6,266 nucleotides of DNA from Candidatus Atribacteria bacterium (GCA_016934875.1 JAFGSC010000330.1:1-6266); one strand, 5' to 3'; shown: positions 1 to 5,749, numbered from the stretch's first letter. A program made the numbers and translations. The notes: generated by a model from the sequence alone, not told the origin.

Positions 1-1259
1 ATTAAATACAGATTGAAAATGTTCAGACCTAAAGAATAAGATCCAATAACACATAAAACACCAATAACAGGCATAAAGATCGCTGGAGGAATTCTTAACA
101 CTTTTATCACCTGCTTAACCAGTAACATACCACACAACCACATAACAATCGATGATAACAATAAAATGGCAGATACTTGAAAAATAAATTCTGGATGGTC
201 AAAATTAAGCATCGGCCCTGGTTGAATTCCATGCAACATTAAGGCTCCTAACAACATGGCTGCAGGAGGGCTTCCTGGTACGCCTAAACTTAACAATGGA
301 ATCATGGCTCCACCGATACAGGAATTATTTGCTGTCTCAGCGGATATTACTCCTACATATTCTCCCTTGCCAAATCTTTCAGGATGGGGTGATGAATTCT
401 TGGCAGCACCATAGGCGACCCATGCTGCAATATCTTCCCCAATACCGGGGATAGCACCGATACCCACTCCAATTAATGAGGAACGAATGATGTGTTTAAA
501 ATTCTTAGCGATTTCCCCAAATTCAGGTAATATTTTTTGAAATTTTTTGGCCTCTCCACATTTTATTCTATTTTTCAATACCTGAATAATCTGTGGAATT
601 CCAAAAGCACCAATGAGAACCGGTACGACTTCGATACCGCTATCCATCTCTGGAAGGCCAAAAGTAAAACGCGGATAGAACTGTAATTGATCTCTCCCCA
701 TAGATGCAAAGAAGAGACCAATAAAACCGGCAATCCAACCTTTATAGGCTAAATCAGTACTGGTTAACGTTCCGCTGATAATAATACCAAAAAAAGCCAA
801 CAGAAAAAATTCAAAGGAGGTAAATTTTAAAGCAAAAGAAGAAATGAGTGGTGCCATTGTTATCACGAAGATCATTCCGATAAAAGTCCCAATACCTGAA
901 GCCGTAGTCGTTAAACCTAGTGCTATGCCTCCCTTCCCTTGACAAGCAAGAGGATAACCATCCAGGGCTGTTGCTGCTGCAGCAGCAGTACCCGGAATAT
1001 TGATTAAGATTGAAGAATAGGATCCTCCATATACAGCCCCAACATAGATAGCCAGTAGAGCCACCAGGGCAGTCGATGTTTCCATACCATAGGTTAATAC
1101 CGTAAGTAAGCCCACTCCCAATGTTGCCGTCAAACCGGGCATAGCTCCGAAAATAATCCCCAATACGACACAGGAAAAAATCAAAAAAATATTCAAAGGA
1201 TTTAGAGCAATATCAAATATATGATGTATAAATACTATAAGTTGATCCAAAAAAAACAT
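1..1259 (-). CDS. tctA: TctA large permease subunit of a tripartite tricarboxylate transporter (3' end cut by window edge)
   Basis: This is the large inner-membrane subunit of a TTT transporter, which carries the substrate delivered by the TctC receptor using an ion gradient. The frame is open from the ATG at 1259 to the left edge: 419 codons without a stop. Family members are about 500 residues, so about 80 are missing. Seen: hydrophobic throughout; the first family motif GAMPGLTATLG at about residues 38-48; then YGGSYSSILINIPG at 77-90 with an alanine run and LDGYP; then the second PG motif, GAIPGIGEDIAAW, at about 268-280. The motif SAETANN and the run PLLSLGVPGSPPAAM, ending in QPGP, follow. 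These two PG-containing blocks are the hallmark of TctA. The ATG lies 11 bases after GAGGAG (1271-1276) and 23 bases after the tctB stop, so the two genes are co-transcribed. The substrate cannot be read from this subunit. Confidence 0.95.
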   Translation of the reverse strand, partial: MFFLDQLIVFIHHIFDIALNPLNIFLIFSCVVLGIIFGAMPGLTATLGVGLLTVLTYGMETSTALVALLAIYVGAVYGGSYSSILINIPGTAAAAATALDGYPLACQGKGGIALGLTTTASGIGTFIGMIFVITMAPLISSFALKFTSFEFFLLAFFGIIISGTLTSTDLAYKGWIAGFIGLFFASMGRDQLQFYPRFTFGLPEMDSGIEVVPVLIGAFGIPQIIQVLKNRIKCGEAKKFQKILPEFGEIAKNFKHIIRSSLIGVGIGAIPGIGEDIAAWVAYGAAKNSSPHPERFGKGEYVGVISAETANNSCIGGAMIPLLSLGVPGSPPAAMLLGALMLHGIQPGPMLNFDHPEFIFQVSAILLLSSIVMWLCGMLLVKQVIKVLRIPPAIFMPVIGVLCVIGSYSLGLNIFNLYL

Positions 1260-1282
1260 TACACTGCAAACTCCTCTATAAC

Positions 1283-2041
1283 TTACTGAACGGCATAATA
1301 CAGAAGATGCATTATTTCAATAAAGAACCCTTCATATGGTAATGGCACTAATAGAAAAAAGCGAAAAACAGGACATAAGAATAAAGGAACACCTACAGCA
1401 ACTAAGAGTGAAATAAAATATTTCGATTTTAAGTTCTGAACATTTCGAATAAGTTGCCACGTATATATCAAATAAATCATAAAAAAGACAAACAAAAATA
1501 TATCCATCAAGTATTTGTAAATATCCATAAAACGACCAGCCCAACCCAAGAGCCAAATCAGAGTAAATAGAAGATTCCCCGCCATAAAAAAGATCGTTAA
1601 CTTTTTTAGCAAATCAGGTTGATCAAAGTAAAAAATAGAAATCAGAAAGAAAAGAAATAAGGAAGCTGAGATAAAAAAATCCATCCGGGGTATATAAAGA
1701 TAAATCAATGTAAACATGGCAATCAGGATAGCCAAAAAACGAATTCCAGTTTCGGTCGGAGCAAAGATTCGTCTTAAAGAAGTTTTCACTGCTGTATCAA
1801 TAAAATATTTGGCACCTCCAGTACGAATTGAATTTAAAAATAAAGTGAAACCTAATACAATAATAAAAAAACTGATAATGAGAGGAAATAAAGCGGGTGA
1901 AACATACCATACATTTTGTACACCACCGAACGTATCTTTCATTGGCATATGCATGGCTTCATAAAGAACCCATAGCCCAAACATAATCAGTAAAATACTC
2001 GTAACAAAGTCTGCTCTTCTTAATTCTTTTTTGCTGTCCAT
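1283..2041 (-). CDS. tctB: TctB-type small permease subunit, unusually long
   Basis: This is the small membrane subunit of the TTT transporter, inferred from position between tctC and tctA and from weak but typical features. It has an N-terminal membrane helix (about residues 12-30), then SPALFPLIISFFIIVLGF (48-65) resembling the family's P-x-hydrophobic second helix. It ends in a C-terminal helix followed by LLVPLPYEG (about 230-238), the usual TctB ending. At 252 residues it is much longer than the usual 140-170. Hydrophobic segments by eye fall at 12-30, 50-70, 100-117, 122-138, 148-168, 178-196 and 209-230, about seven where four to five are usual; the extra part is roughly 145-200. The start is ATG at 2041 with AAGGAA only 3 bases upstream (2045-2050). 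No other ATG, GTG or TTG lies in frame nearby. TctB sequences diverge strongly, so the call rests partly on context. Confidence 0.85.
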   Translation of the reverse strand: MDSKKELRRADFVTSILLIMFGLWVLYEAMHMPMKDTFGGVQNVWYVSPALFPLIISFFIIVLGFTLFLNSIRTGGAKYFIDTAVKTSLRRIFAPTETGIRFLAILIAMFTLIYLYIPRMDFFISASLFLFFLISIFYFDQPDLLKKLTIFFMAGNLLFTLIWLLGWAGRFMDIYKYLMDIFLFVFFMIYLIYTWQLIRNVQNLKSKYFISLLVAVGVPLFLCPVFRFFLLVPLPYEGFFIEIMHLLYYAVQ

Positions 2042-2079
2042 ATGTTCCTTATTTTTCCAGAATATCCTTAAGAATAATT

Positions 2080-2115
2080 CAGGCAGCCAATACAGGCAAA
2101 CCGATTGGCTACCTG
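2080..2115 (-). other. Stem-loop between tctC and tctB
   Basis: Bases 2080-2091 and 2104-2115 are inverted repeats around a 12-base loop. In the minus-strand transcript all 12 positions pair, one as a U-G wobble; on the plus strand the same position is a mismatch. This fits a structure working in the tctC-tctB mRNA. The sequence after the stem lacks a U-run, so it is not a classic Rho-independent terminator. It lies in the 122-base gap, 48 bases past the tctC stop. Intercistronic stems after binding-protein genes often protect the upstream message from 3' exonucleases and raise receptor over permease levels; that role is inferred here. The same gap also holds a 9-base direct repeat (TTTATCAGA at 2123-2131 and 2136-2144), probably incidental. 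Confidence 0.7.
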
Positions 2116-2163
2116 CACTTTCTTTATCAGAGAAATTTATCAGATTTTGAAAACATTATTTAT

Positions 2164-3168
2164 TTACGGTTTAGGAATACCCAGCTCTTCCGGATTAATC
2201 TTAGCAGCGCCTAATTCCCACAATGTCCAGGCAAATAACGATTCCAATTTATTAAATATTTCAATACCTTCTTCTCCAGTGGCACCAGAAACGACATAAT
2301 AATTATTCTCTGCCCACTCTTTAAATACACCCGTTTCCAGTGCTTTTTTAAAGGCATCGATTAAAACCGCTTTGACATCATCCGGTGCATCTGCTCTGAT
2401 AGCAAAACCAATCGCTTGAGAAATGGGTAAATATTCCGAAAGATCTGGATAAGCATCGAAGGCAGAAACAATCGTATTGCCAGCTAAATCAAAGGAATCC
2501 GGAATTAATACAGCCAAAGGTCTCAGTTTTTCTCCCCGAATCAATTGAGCTTGCTCAGCAACCGATGTGACGACCATCGATACTTCACCGGTCATGGCAG
2601 CATTCTGCGCAGGAGCAGAACCGGTATAAGGGATAAAGTTAAATTCAGCACCGGTACCATCCATTAGAGCAAGTAAATTTAAATGATGAATTGAACCTGA
2701 GGCACTTGCACCCGCCTTGATCTCTCCCGGTTTTTCTTTTCCGGCTTCAATAAGATCTGCCAATGTCTGATAAGGCGTATCCGGAGTGACTGAAACAACA
2801 TCTGGTGATCCACCGATGATGAAATATTCCCAGACATTCATTCGTTTATCAAAACCGCCCTGAACCCCTGCTGTTACACAGGATTCAGATAAACCACACA
2901 AGGTATATCCATCAGCTGGTTTTGAATAGGCAGCATTCATGCCCACCGAACCGCCAACACCGCCTGTTGTATTAACCACATTGATATTTATTCCCAATAT
3001 GTTTGACATTTCAGCCATAACGACACGGTTGCAAGCATCTGTGCCCCCGCCGGCAGCCCATACCAATATATTGGTAATCGTTCGATCGGGATATTTGGCG
3101 CTCACTGTCATACCAAAACAGGTTACAGTAAATAACAGCATAATTAACATTAGAATTATCTTTTTCAT
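2164..3168 (-). CDS. tctC: TctC/Bug-family periplasmic solute receptor of a TTT transporter
   Basis: This is the extracytoplasmic binding protein that captures the substrate and hands it to TctAB. It is 334 residues, normal for the family. Seen: a signal peptide with MKK, a hydrophobic core at residues 4-20 and likely cleavage after VSA (residue 24). The Cys at 17 is preceded by TVT, not a lipobox, so the protein is probably soluble in a periplasm. Mature-protein motifs are YPDRTI (26-31), WAAGGGTD (37-44), VVNTTGGVGGSVG (64-76), PADGYTL (84-90) and PYTGSAPAQNA in the middle. These match the Bug (Bordetella uptake gene) fold, which typically binds small carboxylates, but the ligand is not predictable. 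The ATG has AGGAGG (3180-3185) 11 bases upstream. This is the first gene of the tctCBA operon, with a leader of about 145 bases carrying a putative operator. Confidence 0.95.
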   Translation of the reverse strand: MKKIILMLIMLLFTVTCFGMTVSAKYPDRTITNILVWAAGGGTDACNRVVMAEMSNILGININVVNTTGGVGGSVGMNAAYSKPADGYTLCGLSESCVTAGVQGGFDKRMNVWEYFIIGGSPDVVSVTPDTPYQTLADLIEAGKEKPGEIKAGASASGSIHHLNLLALMDGTGAEFNFIPYTGSAPAQNAAMTGEVSMVVTSVAEQAQLIRGEKLRPLAVLIPDSFDLAGNTIVSAFDAYPDLSEYLPISQAIGFAIRADAPDDVKAVLIDAFKKALETGVFKEWAENNYYVVSGATGEEGIEIFNKLESLFAWTLWELGAAKINPEELGIPKP

Positions 3169-3235
3169 CTTATGGTAAACCTCCTGAAAATTATTGAAAT
3201 AACAAAAAGTCTATAAAATTTTAAGTTTTTCTATT

Positions 3236-3247
3236 CCCTCACCTCCC
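3236..3247 (-). promoter_or_regulatory. Orphan Shine-Dalgarno-like sequence in the tctC leader
   Basis: On the minus strand this reads GGGAGGTGAGGG and contains GGAGGTGA, a full match to the consensus ribosome-binding sequence. No ATG, GTG or TTG with an open frame follows at a usable distance; the only GTG lies inside the element and its frame closes after three codons. It sits about 50 bases upstream of the real tctC ribosome-binding site. It may be a ribosome standby site or the remnant of a lost leader gene. The sequence is certain; the function is a guess. Confidence 0.35.
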
Positions 3248-3319
3248 AATTTAAAAATCAGTGACTATATACGCTGGCCATTTATTTTTTTGGATGTAAA
3301 GTGAATGACGACAGTCAAT

Positions 3320-3325
3320 ATTATA
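3320..3325 (-). promoter_or_regulatory. Putative -10 box of the tctCBA promoter
   Basis: The minus strand reads TATAAT, a perfect sigma-70 -10 hexamer. No good -35 hexamer lies 16-18 bases upstream (AGTATT or GTATTG at best). That region is instead occupied by the TTGTATACAA palindrome (3335-3344). Transcription starting about 7 bases downstream would give a leader of about 145 bases before the tctC ATG. A weak -35 covered by an operator fits a regulated promoter. Confidence 0.5.
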
Positions 3326-3332
3326 TGAAATA

Positions 3333-3346
3333 TTTTGTATACAATA
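3333..3346. promoter_or_regulatory. Putative GntR/FCD operator upstream of tctC
   Basis: The sequence TTTTGTATACAATA has the perfect 10-base palindrome TTGTATACAA (3335-3344) at its centre. The identical 14-mer recurs at 5581-5594 upstream of the regulator genes. Many FCD-type GntR regulators bind short palindromes of the form TNGTNNACNA, which this fits. It begins 7 bases upstream of the TATAAT box, over the -35/spacer region, so a bound protein would block RNA polymerase. No further GTATAC was found in the window by eye. Confidence 0.7.
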
Positions 3347-3573
3347 CTTATTTTTTTATAACATAATTTTAAAGAAGAGTCAATTATTCTGAAAGAATTT
3401 TAAATTAATCTTTTTATTAATTCTCGATTAATTGAAATTTCAATACTTTCTATTACATGGAAATAGAAGGAATAGTTGATAAAAGTGCTGAGCTTTTTAT
3501 GTTGAAAGGTTTTCATGCCTCTTTGTTCGACATTTTCAATACAATGCTTTATGTTTTTCTGGATAATCTCAAA
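3347..3573. other. Gene-free stretch between the cupin gene and the tctC promoter
   Basis: Very AT-rich, with no recognised gene. Immediately after the cupin stop the same minus-strand frame stays open for 57 further codons (3573-3403, stop at 3400-3402), including an ATG at 3516 that could begin 38 codons. That ATG has only AGAGG one base upstream, too close for a normal ribosome-binding site. The peptide is not recognised. Weak AT-only hairpins occur (AATTAAT/ATTAATT near 3403-3422), but none has a GC-rich stem plus U-run, so there is no clear terminator for the regulator-cupin operon. Some read-through into tctCBA is possible. Confidence 0.4.
3431..3444. repeat. Perfect 14-base palindrome ATTGAAATTTCAAT
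   Basis: ATTGAAA is followed directly by its inverted copy TTTCAAT. It lies about 105 bases upstream of the putative tctC -10 box, outside any confident gene. It has the form of a dimeric regulator's operator but is AT-rich and occurs once, so chance is not excluded. It might be the site of the second regulator, whose recognition helix differs from the usual FCD pattern; that link is speculative. Confidence 0.35.
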
Positions 3574-4128
3574 TTATTCATCTACAATAACTGTTTTTCG
3601 AATAACATCCGGATCTCGAAATTGATCTTCTATATCGGTCACCCTGGAAGATATACTCCATACAATAGCGCCCTGACTACCAGCTTGAAACCAATGCCAG
3701 GTGTTAGGGGAAATAATATATTGGTCCCCTGGGCTAACTTTAATTTCATGCCAGACATCAATGTGTTTTCTACGATGTGGGGGAGGATTCACTTGAGGCG
3801 CTAATGTCTTGATTCCCGGAACAAATAAATAGAAATTTCCCCAATATCCACGAATCACCTCTGTTTTTCCCGGAAAATTTCCATTGTCCAGAGGGGGATG
3901 TTTATGCTGGGGGAAGAATTGATTCGGTTTCATGATAAGGATTTTTGCCCCGATCCATTCAGTTTCAAATAAAGTTAGAATTGTGAGCCCAGTAAGTTCA
4001 AACTCATTTAAACCTAAATCCGCTACTGAAATCGATTTAAATTCTTTTTCTTTGACCTGGAAACCAGCTTTTTGAATAAAATCCCATGCCCAGTCTCGTA
4101 TTGTTCGCCATTCAGAACGTTTCAGCAT
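3574..4128 (-). CDS. Cupin protein of the D-lyxose ketol-isomerase family
   Basis: This is a predicted cytoplasmic metal-dependent sugar isomerase with a single cupin barrel, 184 residues. Known members interconvert D-lyxose and D-xylulose, often also D-mannose and D-fructose, using a bound divalent metal. Seen: N-terminal MLKRSEW as in the family; the first cupin motif PQHKHPP with His75 and His77; Glu90 in GKTEVIRGYWG; and the second motif PGDQYIISPNTWHWFQAG (133-150) with His145. These are the expected His-His-Glu-His metal ligands, so the site looks intact. The NTWHWFQAG ending plus a following Asp-Glu-Asp-rich segment is characteristic of this group rather than of phosphomannose isomerases. 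The ATG has GGGG (4138-4141) 9 bases upstream. It lies 73 bases after the second regulator gene, probably in the same operon. Beside a carboxylate transporter, the true substrate may be a sugar acid or a sugar derived from it; this is inference. Confidence 0.8.
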   Translation of the reverse strand: MLKRSEWRTIRDWAWDFIQKAGFQVKEKEFKSISVADLGLNEFELTGLTILTLFETEWIGAKILIMKPNQFFPQHKHPPLDNGNFPGKTEVIRGYWGNFYLFVPGIKTLAPQVNPPPHRRKHIDVWHEIKVSPGDQYIISPNTWHWFQAGSQGAIVWSISSRVTDIEDQFRDPDVIRKTVIVDE

Positions 4129-4142
4129 CCTTATTTACCCCA

Positions 4143-4191
4143 CTTGTTTTAAAATGATTTTGATCTAAACTGTGTTTTATAGATAAACAAG
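4143..4191 (-). other. Possible mRNA structure between the second regulator gene and the cupin gene
   Basis: Minus-strand CTTGTTT (4191-4185) can pair with AAACAAG (4149-4143). Directly inside, ATCT pairs with AGAT, and AAAC with GTTT across a 3-base loop, leaving a small bulge and a longer unpaired stretch on one side. The structure would end just upstream of the cupin gene's GGGG ribosome-binding site (4138-4141). It is AT-rich and only moderately stable, so it may be chance; if real it could tune cupin translation. Confidence 0.25.
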
Positions 4192-4201
4192 CATAATTTT
4201 A

Positions 4202-4846
4202 TTATTTTCCAGCATACTGTGATTTTAATGTATGCATCGATTTCAAAAGGTGATCAATGAGAAGATCCTGAGCTTTTTGGCTTTTTTTCTCTCTAATCGC
4301 TTTTATAATTTCTTGATGTTCGGGAAGAGTCTCTTCTGGAGGCCTTACCAGCCCTTTTTGATAGCTTTTCATAACAAAACAAAAATTCTGATCAAAATCA
4401 ATAATAATGGAATTACCACACAACTTAATGATTTTTTCATGAAACATCTGGTCTTCCTTTATATAATTTTTCATTTCTCTCTGACTTAGTGGCAACTTAT
4501 ATCCCATAAAAAAATGTTCAAACTCAACCAATTCACTTTCAGGTAAGTCTTCAATGCATAGTCTTATTGCCATTCCTTCCAATCCCGCCCGAACCGTAAA
4601 GAATTCAGTTAAATCTTTTAGGGTTGATTCTTTGACAAAATACCCCTTTCTTCCCCTTTTTTCAATAAACTTTTCCCCAGTTAAACGGTTTATAACCTCA
4701 TTGATGGGAGTGATACTTACTCCCAATTGCTCGGATAATTCTATTTTATTAATTTTATCCCCGGACACTATAATTCCATTCAAAATCATTTCTTTAATCC
4801 GTTGATAGACTAGGTCAACTAAATTATCACTTCGAATCTTCTTCAT
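4202..4846 (-). CDS. GntR-family regulator with FCD ligand-binding domain (second of a pair)
   Basis: This is a transcription regulator with an N-terminal winged helix-turn-helix (about residues 8-72) and an all-helical C-terminal FCD domain, which usually binds a carboxylate or sugar acid through a metal ion. The four expected ligands are present: Asp132, His136, His177 and His199. ATG at 4846 is preferred over the in-frame TTG at 4855. GAAGG (4856-4860) is 9 bases from the ATG but touches the TTG, and only the ATG start gives ligand numbering identical to the upstream paralogue. Length is 214 residues, typical. In the recognition helix, the usual SRTPVREAL is SITPINEVI, so both arginines that contact DNA in FadR-type proteins are replaced (Ile45, Asn49). 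DNA specificity or strength may therefore differ. It starts 28 bases after the preceding regulator gene and is co-transcribed with it. Confidence 0.92.
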   Translation of the reverse strand: MKKIRSDNLVDLVYQRIKEMILNGIIVSGDKINKIELSEQLGVSITPINEVINRLTGEKFIEKRGRKGYFVKESTLKDLTEFFTVRAGLEGMAIRLCIEDLPESELVEFEHFFMGYKLPLSQREMKNYIKEDQMFHEKIIKLCGNSIIIDFDQNFCFVMKSYQKGLVRPPEETLPEHQEIIKAIREKKSQKAQDLLIDHLLKSMHTLKSQYAGK

Positions 4847-4874
4847 GATTGCCAACCTTCTTATTCCTGAAAAT

Positions 4875-5516
4875 TTAATTTACAATTTTTTCTTGAATTC
4901 TCTCTTTTGCATCGAAAATATGTAAATACATCTGCTTTTCTGCTAATTCCGCTTGGTTGTTTTTAATGGATTGAAACAATTCTCGGTGTTCTTCCAGACT
5001 ACGAATAGCAGGCTTTAACAACCCTTCCATGTTACTAATAACTAAGATATTAAAAGAAGAAATCATGCGAAATAGTAACACATTTTTACTCATTTTCATA
5101 ATGGCCATATGGTAATTATAATCCGCTTCCAATATGCCTGGGGAATCCCCTCTTTCAACTTTTTCCTGAAAAATGTTTAAATGTTTTTCTAATTGAGTGA
5201 TTTCTGATCGTGTTGCTCTCTTCGCTGCTTCATATGCCCCCAATGATTCCAGACGACATCGAATATCATATAATTCCTGAAACTCTTGTAAACTCAGATG
5301 TTTAACAAAAGCGCCCTTTCTGGGCTTTATTTCCACCAAAAATTCTTTCTCAAGTCGATAAAAAGCAGATTGCAACGGGGTTCTAGATACACCTAATTGT
5401 CGAGCAAGTTTTTCCTGTTTTAATTTATCTCCTGATTTTAATTCACTTTTTAAAATCATTTCTTTTAATGCCAGATACACTTTTTCATTTAAATCAAGGT
5501 ATTCTATTTTATACAT
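4875..5516 (-). CDS. GntR-family regulator with FCD ligand-binding domain (first of a pair)
   Basis: This is a transcription regulator of 213 residues: winged helix-turn-helix at about 8-72 and FCD domain at about 78-205. Seen: GVSRTPLQSAFYRL in the recognition helix, keeping the first conserved arginine (Arg45) but with Gln49 in place of the second; then the wing PRKGAFV. The FCD metal ligands Asp132, His136 (in DYNYHMAI), His177 (EEHREL) and His199 are all in place. The ATG at 5516 has GGGAG (5522-5526) 5 bases upstream. It is the first gene of a likely three-gene operon with the second regulator and the cupin gene. The palindrome TTGTATACAA lies 66 bases before its start codon, so autoregulation is likely. 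It aligns without gaps to the downstream regulator, with about 45% identity over the first 72 residues (counted by hand), so the pair arose by duplication or are close family members. The effector is unknown; members of this class sense uronates, aldonates, lactate or dicarboxylates. Confidence 0.93.
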   Translation of the reverse strand: MYKIEYLDLNEKVYLALKEMILKSELKSGDKLKQEKLARQLGVSRTPLQSAFYRLEKEFLVEIKPRKGAFVKHLSLQEFQELYDIRCRLESLGAYEAAKRATRSEITQLEKHLNIFQEKVERGDSPGILEADYNYHMAIMKMSKNVLLFRMISSFNILVISNMEGLLKPAIRSLEEHRELFQSIKNNQAELAEKQMYLHIFDAKERIQEKIVN

Positions 5517-5580
5517 TATTACTCCCTTTCATTGCCTTAACTAATATTACTCTTAAGCAATAAAAATAGCAAATTTATAA

Positions 5581-5594
5581 TTTTGTATACAATA
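5581..5594. promoter_or_regulatory. Putative GntR/FCD operator upstream of the regulator operon
   Basis: TTTTGTATACAATA, identical over 14 bases to the site upstream of tctC, with core palindrome TTGTATACAA at 5583-5592. It lies in the 233-base gap between the divergent regulator and glycosylase genes, 66 bases before the regulator start codon. No clear minus-strand -35/-10 pair was found, although every weak candidate (for example TTGTTT plus AATTAT on the minus strand) would be overlapped by the site. It lies about 50 bases upstream of the likely glycosylase promoter and so probably does not block it. Confidence 0.7.
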
Positions 5595-5641
5595 TAATAA
5601 AAACAATGAATTAACCATCGGTCCTACTTCGCAAATCAAAC

Positions 5642-5670
5642 TTGTTTATCATATATTACAATGATAAAAT
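5642..5670 (+). promoter_or_regulatory. Putative sigma-70 promoter of the uracil-DNA glycosylase gene
   Basis: TTGTTT (5642-5647) and TAAAAT (5665-5670) are separated by 17 bases, and TGA directly before the second hexamer makes an extended -10. The -35 matches consensus at 3 of 6 positions and the -10 at 5 of 6. Transcription from here would give a leader of about 70 bases containing an inverted repeat. Confidence 0.5.
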
Positions 5671-5684
5671 GTTAATGAGATTAA

Positions 5685-5722
5685 TTGGCATCAGATCGTA
5701 TCTAATGAACAAGTCATGCCAA
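5685..5722 (+). other. Inverted repeat in the leader of the glycosylase gene
   Basis: TTGGCAT (5685-5691) and ATGCCAA (5716-5722) are perfect 7-base inverted repeats, 24 bases apart. A small inner hairpin, AGAT-CGT-ATCT (5693-5703), can form in the loop. It lies between the predicted promoter and the ribosome-binding site AAGGAG (5736-5741). It may be an mRNA structure or a wide-spaced regulator site. It lacks a U-run, so it is not an obvious terminator. Confidence 0.35.
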
Positions 5723-5749
5723 CTTATCCATGAATAAGGAGTTTGTAAA

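Noticed and set aside
972..987. Perfect 16-base palindrome TGCTGCTGCAGCAGCA
   Set aside because: It lies in tctA and encodes the alanine run after the conserved IPGT motif; GCT/GCA alanine codons explain it without a regulatory role.
1332..1556. Minus-strand open frame of 74 codons inside tctB
   Set aside because: It lies wholly within tctB in another frame of the same strand; the longer frame has the family's membrane pattern and C-terminal motif.
2123..2144. Direct repeat TTTATCAGA with a 13-base period after tctC
   Set aside because: Only two short copies in AT-rich spacer DNA, with no array; probably chance.
2939..3178. Plus-strand open frame of 79 codons over the start of tctC
   Set aside because: It is antisense to the TctC signal peptide and first conserved motifs; its proline- and isoleucine-rich translation looks like a shadow frame.
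3391..3425. AT-rich hairpins as a possible terminator of the regulator-cupin operon
   Set aside because: The stems are 5-7 A-T pairs without a GC-rich core or a proper U-run, so termination cannot be supported.
3457..3804. Plus-strand open frame of 115 codons
   Set aside because: It overlaps the cupin gene in antisense, shows no recognisable motif and has no good ribosome-binding site; the minus-strand cupin has clear metal-binding motifs.
4182..5650. Shared 10-mer CTTGTTTATC at 5641-5650 (plus) and 4191-4182 (minus)
   Set aside because: The first copy overlaps the likely -35 of the glycosylase promoter; the second has no convincing -10 17 bases on. Likely chance in AT-rich spacer, though a weak internal promoter for the cupin gene is not excluded.
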